Both the position numbers and the translations under genes were made by a program. DNA of 64,000 nt from Phocaeicola sartorii JCM 17136 = DSM 21941. Lineage in GTDB: Bacteria; Bacteroidota; Bacteroidia; Bacteroidales; Bacteroidaceae. Location of the stretch: assembly GCF_000614185.1 (NCBI RefSeq), contig NZ_BAKM01000030.1, positions 1 through 64,000 on the forward strand. Direction: 5' to 3'. Positions 58,004 to 64,000 of this stretch are shown here, piece after piece. The notes under the pieces were generated by a model, which saw only the letters and a program-made list of their open reading frames with translations, had not been told where the DNA came from and made no database searches. The first letter of the stretch is position 1; the number at the start of each line of letters is the position of its first letter.

Positions 58004-60409
58004 CTATTTTACTTCCCATTCAAACAAACCCGATGAATGATCAGCCGGCTGAACAACCTCCAGTTTCACCGCTTTTGTCTTTACCGGGTCAAAATTGACG
58101 GTATTCCCCGTACCTTTTTCCACTCCATACTTATCCGCTCCACTCACCGGCTGCCATTGGCCTTGTGCATCTTTATAGTACACCTTCCAGCTCTGCGGTA
58201 CGCGACATCCTCCCCAAGGAGCATCATCATACCAATATACGGTAGCACTGGAAACAGTCGATTCGGACGGGAACTCGTAGGATATCCATTCGGTAGTTCC
58301 CTGTTTGGGCCACCAATGATAATAGGGTACGGAACGGTCATTCTCATCTTTCGGCACCAGACGGTCATTAATGGCGGAGATGGATTTCACCTTATGCGAA
58401 GCATCCACTTTGCTTTCCGATGCCAGCGTAGCAGGCATAGTCGGACGGGAAGCACTTAATTCCTGAGGCAGCCACACTGCCATAGCACCTGCACCGCGGT
58501 GTGCCCAAGCATAGTAAGGGATCAACGTCAGCTTTACATCAGTAGCCGTCAGACGACCTCTGTCGTCATAGCCCAGAATCTGCGCATCCGTCTTCAACTG
58601 GTTAATGCCATAGAGTAAATCCGGTTTTTCAACTACCTCGAATTGAGGAGTGCGGTTCATAAACACGCTCAGCACATCAAAATCATTATCCGGCCATTCC
58701 GCACAATAGACTATCGGTCCACGTTCTACAGCTATACGGCCACGATCTGCCTCCACCTTATTATTGGCTTTCACCGTACGAGGTTCCATATCGAAATGGA
58801 CAGCTACTTTATCCCCTTTCTTCCAACGGCGGTCTATGCAGAAATAACCGTCCTTCAGTTCACTCTGTACCGGTTCCCCATTTACTTTCACTGTATAGCT
58901 CAAACGCTTTCCATCCGAATAAGTGTACAGGTCACTGGGAACTACCTGATTACGCACCCATCCCGGAATACGGATTTTCATTGTAAACTGTCCGGCATTG
59001 TTCTTGTTGACGCCGATAGTGACATCGCCGTTCCAAGGATAATGAGTGGTCTGCTCCAAAGAAACAGCCTTACCCTCTACTTTCAAGTTCGAAGTATTGG
59101 ACATGAACAGATTGACATACACGTCCTTATCTTTCACCGCATACACATATCCCGGCAAAGAAGGGATGAAACGACAGATATTGGACGGACAACAGGCACA
59201 GCCAAACCAAGGCTGACGCTGGTGCTGCCCGATGCTTTCCAACGGATTAGGATAGAAGAACCCGCCACCATCCAGAGACACGCCCGAAATAAGGCCATTA
59301 TATAAGGTACGTTCCAGCACATCATAATATTTTGCCTCACCATGAAGCAGGAACAAACGGTAGTTGACATACACATTACCGATAGCCGCACAAGTCTCAC
59401 AATAAGCGGACATATTGGGCAATTCATAGTTCTTGCCAAAAGCCTCCCCATTGCTGGTGGCGCCGATACCGCCGGTAATATAATATTTCTTGCCCACAAT
59501 ATTGTCCCAGATACGGTCGATGGCATGGATATAAGCCGTATCCCCTGTCAGTGCGGCCACATCTGCCATACCTGCATACATATAGGCGGCACGGACAGCA
59601 TGTCCCACGGCCTCATCCTGCTCCACTACCGGCTTGTGTGCCTGACTGTATGCATCTGTGCGGGTGGTATGTCCACGCTGGTCCAGAAAGAATTTTGCTT
59701 GATCCAGGTATTTCTGTTGCCCCGTTACCAAATATAGTTTAGCAAGAGCCATTTCGGCAATCTGATGTCCCGGCACACGGATTTGTTGCCCTTCGCCCGT
59801 ACCTATCTCCCGGCAGACACAGTCAGCATAACGGATGGCGATATCAAGGAAGTTACGTTTTCCGGTGGCCTGATAGTGCGCAATAGCACCTTCTACCATG
59901 TGTCCCAAGTTATAGAATTCATGGCTCAGTTCCTCCACCTTCTCCCACCGTTTGCTTCCTGCCCACTCATGCGGATGTTTGGGATTCATGGTACGCGAAG
60001 TATAAAGATAACCATCCGGTTCCTGTGCCGCAGCGACAATAACCAGCACACTATCAATATACTTAGCCAGTTTTTTGTCCGGATAGGTCTGTAACAGATA
60101 ACTGGCACCTTCTATCGTTTTGTACACATCGGTATCGTCAAAAGCCAGTCCGCCTACTTTAATGGTATCACTGGGATGGGCGGCATTGACAAAGTTAGTA
60201 TAACGTCCTGTTTCCTCGCATTTGCTGAACGCCAGGGGAATCGTTACTTCACGACTGGCATTCAGTCGCTGTCCCCAAAATGAATCGGTTACTTTCACCG
60301 AAGTGAAAGGTACGGGGTCGATAGGATAGCCGTGCGACTGATTTTTTACTTGCGCTGTTCCACTTGCTACGGTAGCAGTCAACAGAGCAGTGACTAAAAA
60401 TTTTTTCAT
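58004..60409 (-). CDS. GH127 beta-L-arabinofuranosidase (DUF1680)
   Basis: Start ATG 60409 (MKKFLVTALLTATVASGTAQ signal), 801 residues; full family length and no frameshift. The GH127 signature is complete: SAYCETCAAIGNVYVNYRLF with the catalytic Glu, followed by the Cys-rich loop FGCACCPSNICRFIPSLPGY that binds a zinc-like metal with the nucleophilic Cys. A C-terminal domain (SVWYDDAPWGG-type beta-sandwich) follows. It removes beta-L-arabinofuranose from plant glycans such as pectic side chains. It is co-directional with the DPP gene (33 bases) and other plant-polysaccharide genes. Confidence 0.9.
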   Translation of the reverse strand: MKKFLVTALLTATVASGTAQVKNQSHGYPIDPVPFTSVKVTDSFWGQRLNASREVTIPLAFSKCEETGRYTNFVNAAHPSDTIKVGGLAFDDTDVYKTIEGASYLLQTYPDKKLAKYIDSVLVIVAAAQEPDGYLYTSRTMNPKHPHEWAGSKRWEKVEELSHEFYNLGHMVEGAIAHYQATGKRNFLDIAIRYADCVCREIGTGEGQQIRVPGHQIAEMALAKLYLVTGQQKYLDQAKFFLDQRGHTTRTDAYSQAHKPVVEQDEAVGHAVRAAYMYAGMADVAALTGDTAYIHAIDRIWDNIVGKKYYITGGIGATSNGEAFGKNYELPNMSAYCETCAAIGNVYVNYRLFLLHGEAKYYDVLERTLYNGLISGVSLDGGGFFYPNPLESIGQHQRQPWFGCACCPSNICRFIPSLPGYVYAVKDKDVYVNLFMSNTSNLKVEGKAVSLEQTTHYPWNGDVTIGVNKNNAGQFTMKIRIPGWVRNQVVPSDLYTYSDGKRLSYTVKVNGEPVQSELKDGYFCIDRRWKKGDKVAVHFDMEPRTVKANNKVEADRGRIAVERGPIVYCAEWPDNDFDVLSVFMNRTPQFEVVEKPDLLYGINQLKTDAQILGYDDRGRLTATDVKLTLIPYYAWAHRGAGAMAVWLPQELSASRPTMPATLASESKVDASHKVKSISAINDRLVPKDENDRSVPYYHWWPKQGTTEWISYEFPSESTVSSATVYWYDDAPWGGCRVPQSWKVYYKDAQGQWQPVSGADKYGVEKGTGNTVNFDPVKTKAVKLEVVQPADHSSGLFEWEVK

Positions 60410-60479
60410 GGTTCTATCATTTAATTGTTTATCATAGTTTTTGCAAAAATACATATTCCGGTCATAGGAAAAGGATGAA

Positions 60480-62881
60480 TCACTCTTTCAACGGCAAATA
60501 TTCATCCCATAACTTCAATGAGTGCAGATAACCGGTAAAGGGCCAGTCTCCTTCGGCATTACGTCCCAATGTGACAAATTGTGACGGTTTCACCAGCAAC
60601 TGGATATCTTTCTCACTGATTAATTGACCATTGATATAAACCTGTTCCATCCGCCCATCAAAGCAGATATAGATGTGCTGCCACTTTCCTGCCAATTCCT
60701 TCATGTCCTTATATCCTGCATCTTCATACCAGCCATAGTGATTGATTACTCCACAACGAGGCTCCGTGCCGTTGACCAACATGATTTTCTCCAATTCATC
60801 ATGCGAGGTAGTAAAATCGGCCACACATTCATTTTCACTAATGGAATTATTCAGTACCCATGCCTCCAAGGTATAAGGGGCATTATCCTGCAAAGTGGCA
60901 GGAAGCATAAAACTGGAAATATAGACCTGAGTACCCTCAAAATGAAATGCCTTTTTCCCTTTCACTTCTTTCACAACGAGAGGTAATTTCCGGGCTTCAA
61001 AATACCCTTTTACTCCTCGGTTTTCCAGATAAGGAACCGTATCGTTCACTACAAAATCATCGGCAGAAAGACTGACCACCAACCCATGCTTCTGCTGATC
61101 GGCTACAGGCAGACGCACGATATCCTTTTCCGCATCGTATGCCTTTTCCGCTGCTTCCTGTTTCCAATTATAGTAACGGAAATTGGTAATGACCAAAGGT
61201 TCGGTGGAACTATGCAGCGCAATCGCTCCTGACGAAAGGCACGACTCCGCTTCATAACTCTGCCATTTACCTGACCTGTAAACCAACCCACTAACTGTAT
61301 GCTCTTTGGACGAAGAGAGTAACGGATGACTATACTCCAATGTAGTTTCCGGTTCCAGTACCAACGCATCACGCCCACCGATGCGCTGTATGCGTGCCGA
61401 ACCTTCCTTCAATGTAAAAGCCCCTCCCAGCATCCCTTCATTGTTCTGCCATTCACGACCATTCCAATCAGCTGCGGTAAATCCCAGCCATTGTTGCGGA
61501 GCCGATGCTTCCACACCCTCAAAGATTTTCAAGTTCCAGACCGCCCCGCCAAATCCGTTCTTCTGTCCTCCGGTAAAGGTAAGACGGACATAACGAGCCT
61601 TCACTTTGCCAAAATCGACCATCGGGCTGCCTGCCAGACGATTATTCCGTTTATCAGCGAAAACAGACCAATGCTTGCCGTCGGCAGAAGTTTCAATTAA
61701 ATATTGATAAAATTGTGTACCATACTCAAATTGAGTCCAGATCGTTTGTATTTGCCGGGCAACACCCAAATCCACTTCTATCCACTCCTGTCCCATTCCA
61801 CGAGGACGCCATAAAGTCCCGTTATTATCATCTACAGCATATTCGGGACGGAAACCGGCATCATAAAAAGAAGAAGCCCTCACCTTAGCACCCAAAACCA
61901 GATTTTTTGATTTCACTACAGAAGATGCCAATGCACCTATTCCGTCATGAGTGGGAATAAGGGGTTTAATACTTCCATCTTCGGCAAACTCCATACGGTC
62001 CACACAAAGCTGACGATGAAATCCGCGGTTGGAATGCGGATTATCATGACGGTGATAGACCATATAATATTCATTGCCTTCTTTCAAAACGCTATGATGT
62101 CCCGGCCCATGAATTGTTCCATCGGTATTAGTTTCAAGAATACATCCCCGATAGGTGTACGGCCCCATAGGCTTGTCCGAAGTGGCATACTGCACCCGGT
62201 AGGTGTGGTCGTGACAGGAACCCGAAGAATACATAAAATAATAGATACCGTTCCGTTTCATCACAAAGGGCGCTTCAAAAAAATCCGTGGCTTCCGTATT
62301 CGGAATCAGACGCGTTTCAGTAAAACTCTTCATATCGGAAGCCAATTTTCCGGCTCCGCAACCGAAACCTTTATAAATCCCCCAAGTCCCCCAATACAAA
62401 TATACAGAACCATCATCATCCACAAAGGTCTGCCCGTCCAATGTAATGGCATTCGTCACAAAACGGTCGGGTACAAGAACAGCCTCACTTTCACCCAATA
62501 TATTTTTCCAAGGACCGCGCGGCGTTTCACTGACCCCGCAATGAATCATACAGGCTGACAATAAAAATAATAATAATTCCCATCCGTATGTTTCATCACA
62601 TCGGGAGCCCATATCCAATGACTGTCCGGCCAGTTCATAGGCATCAGCGTCCAGTTCACAAAATCCTTGCTGGTCCACACCTGTGCAGGACCGAAACCGG
62701 CCCCACTGCCATCCGTAGTGGCATACATATAATACGTATCGCCAAACTTCTTCACCGTGGGATCGGCAAAATATCCGGGAATAATGGGATTCCCCGTACC
62801 CGAAGCATTAAAAGGCTTCTGAGCAAAGCCTGTAGCAGCTCCCAACAATAAGGAAGCAACAACCAATCGTATCTTATTCAT
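60480..62881 (-). pseudogene. GH43-type glycosidase with CBM32 and LamG-like domains, one frameshift
   Basis: Two frames (62546-62881 and 60480-62678) give one protein of about 800 residues. Signal MNKIRLVVASLLLGAATGFA; GH43 blade motifs PGYFADPTVKKFGDTYYMYA and WIWAPDVMKHTDGNYYYFYC; further the catalytic pair near VDDDGSVYLYWG and the acid region TEATDFFEAPFVMKRNGIYY. A discoidin/CBM32 domain (WRPRGMGQEWIEVDLGVARQ) and a C-terminal LamG-like lectin fold (TLEAWVLNNSI) follow. One base added in a CC run near 62553 gives FYCQPCMIHCGVSETP. It probably acts on arabinose or xylose side chains of plant glycans. Confidence 0.8.
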
Positions 62882-62917
62882 CTCTATATAGCAAAATTCT
62901 ATTTGTCCCTGCGGCGC

Positions 62918-64000
62918 TTATTCATGCACCACATTATGAATGGGAATTTCTATCTCATAAAAATATTCCTGCAACAACCGGTACATATCCGGATCATACG
63001 TCTTCAGTTTCGTGCGGCGGTTCACCCAGTTGTGAACTCCGTTTGCAGGTTCGGCATAGCGGTTACAGTTAAAGAAAGACTGTACGCACTCGGCAAAGTA
63101 TTCCTCTTTATTGCTCACCGCATACGTCTTTTCCCACAGCCCTTTCCGGATGGCATGCTGACGAAGTGCCTCCAAACGCTCATTAAAGCCCGGCTCCACC
63201 CCCACTATACCTACCGTATGAATAAGGTGAGCGAACTCATGAATCAGGATATTCTCACCTGCATATTTATCCTGCGGCAATGCCAGCAGATTCTCTTCTC
63301 CGCAACTGGATGAAAATTCATCCTCCGGTGCTCCGCCAAAACCACGGGCACGCCAGTTCCAATATTTAATGCTGTCCTCACAATTGCAGATATGGGCAAA
63401 CTCCGGCAAATCGCAAGTTTCCTCATCTTTACCGATAACCATGACGTGACAACCTTTCTTCACCATGTGCGCCTTCACATCCGGACGTTTTGCCAACATC
63501 AAACTGATGATATCACAGGCTTTCAATAAGGCCTCATCGCTCACCTTTCCGGAAGAGGTGACATACAGACCTTCTGTTTCTATGTATTTCTGATAGAAAG
63601 AAGGAATATTTTTCCCTTCAGGAATACCGGTAATCTGTCCATGAACAGGACAAAGCTCCAACTTCATGGCGAATCCGCCTCCCGATGCCAGATGCAAAGT
63701 CAACCGGCTGTCTTTATTTATGCGGATGGTTTCCTTGCGATAGTCCTCGGCCTGCTTATTGGCATTCACACCGTCTTTAAACAAAACAGCCGTATAAGAC
63801 ATTCCTTCGGGAAGGAAAGAGAAGTCGAGTTGCACATCACGTTCATCCCAATTGGTCATACCGCCGATATACCAGTTCACATCCTTCTTACGCACTGTTA
63901 CAATATATTTTCCCAACTCGCCCGAAGCAATAAAAGTAGAATCCACCTCCACAGGCAGAGAAGCCATGAAATCCACACATTCCTGCTCATTCAGATAGTT
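62918..64000 (-). CDS. C-terminal part of a GH97 glycosidase fused to a metallopeptidase-like domain
   Basis: Open to the window edge; the start lies beyond 64000. Of the 360 residues seen, the first 120 are the C-terminal beta-domain of GH97 (TVRKKDVNWYIGGMTNWDER, then LDFSFLPEG). The rest (residues 140-352) carries a gluzincin-like zinc motif ILIHEFAHLIHTVG, with a downstream Glu in NKEEYFAECVQSFF as possible third ligand. GH97 proteins usually end after their beta-domain, so the fusion is unusual. The product acts on alpha-glycosides (alpha-glucose or alpha-galactose); what the peptidase-like domain does is unknown. Confidence 0.8.
   Translation of the reverse strand, partial: NYLNEQECVDFMASLPVEVDSTFIASGELGKYIVTVRKKDVNWYIGGMTNWDERDVQLDFSFLPEGMSYTAVLFKDGVNANKQAEDYRKETIRINKDSRLTLHLASGGGFAMKLELCPVHGQITGIPEGKNIPSFYQKYIETEGLYVTSSGKVSDEALLKACDIISLMLAKRPDVKAHMVKKGCHVMVIGKDEETCDLPEFAHICNCEDSIKYWNWRARGFGGAPEDEFSSSCGEENLLALPQDKYAGENILIHEFAHLIHTVGIVGVEPGFNERLEALRQHAIRKGLWEKTYAVSNKEEYFAECVQSFFNCNRYAEPANGVHNWVNRRTKLKTYDPDMYRLLQEYFYEIEIPIHNVVHE

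Overview
The window reads as Bacteroidales DNA, most likely Bacteroides or Phocaeicola. The support is a CTnDOT-type tra operon, a SusC/SusD pair with PUL enzymes, FecR/ECF regulation, and promoter boxes of the TAnnTTTG form. Positions 1 to about 25.4 kb belong to an integrative conjugative element (ICE) entered in mid traG; the rest looks like chromosome. No integrase, rRNA, tRNA or CRISPR array was seen.

ICE, + strand (1-8.8 kb): 3' part of traG, a frameshifted tra-region gene, then traI, J, K, L, M, N, O, Q and a GH24 lysozyme, closed by a strong terminator. They encode the ATPase, inner-membrane, periplasmic and outer-membrane parts of a conjugative type IV secretion machine.

Cargo (9.0-14.9 kb): an AT-rich insert with two units. 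The first is a tight three-gene operon: an MBL-fold hydrolase, a 711-residue protein with a ThiF/E1 domain and a C-terminal JAB/JAMM peptidase (and a possible E2-like N-terminus), and a small multi-TM protein. It looks like a ubiquitin-like conjugation/deconjugation defence system and is the most exciting item here. The second is an AbiEi/AbiEii type IV toxin-antitoxin pair with an operator-like inverted repeat over its start.

ICE, - strand (15.2-25.1 kb): a run of small ICE genes of unknown function, a J-domain/LPD29-like protein, a 999-residue DNA methylase-helicase fusion and two larger ICE proteins. Two copies of a ~173-nt nested hairpin lie just upstream of two of these genes and are not explained by coding.

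Chromosome (25.6-64 kb): kduD/kduI (pectin-derived ketouronate metabolism), a PH-domain gene, lpd and dacB; then a PUL bounded by an ECF sigma gene (31.5 kb) and a FecR anti-sigma gene (49.6 kb) holding a GH2 beta-galactosidase, a GH109-type enzyme, a GH35, a second GH2, SusD and SusC, fitting galactose/GalNAc-rich host glycans. Next come nadB, an AAA-ATPase/PD-(D/E)XK protein, and a second carbohydrate set: PL10-CE8 pectinase, S9 peptidase, GH127 arabinofuranosidase, GH43-CBM32-LamG, and a GH97 fused to a metallopeptidase-like domain.

An important caveat: at least twelve single-base losses, nearly all a missing G or C in a short G/C run, break nine of the minus-strand chromosomal genes. Repairing each by one base restores a continuous family-typical protein, so I annotate them as single genes with frameshifts; sequencing error is more likely than real decay.
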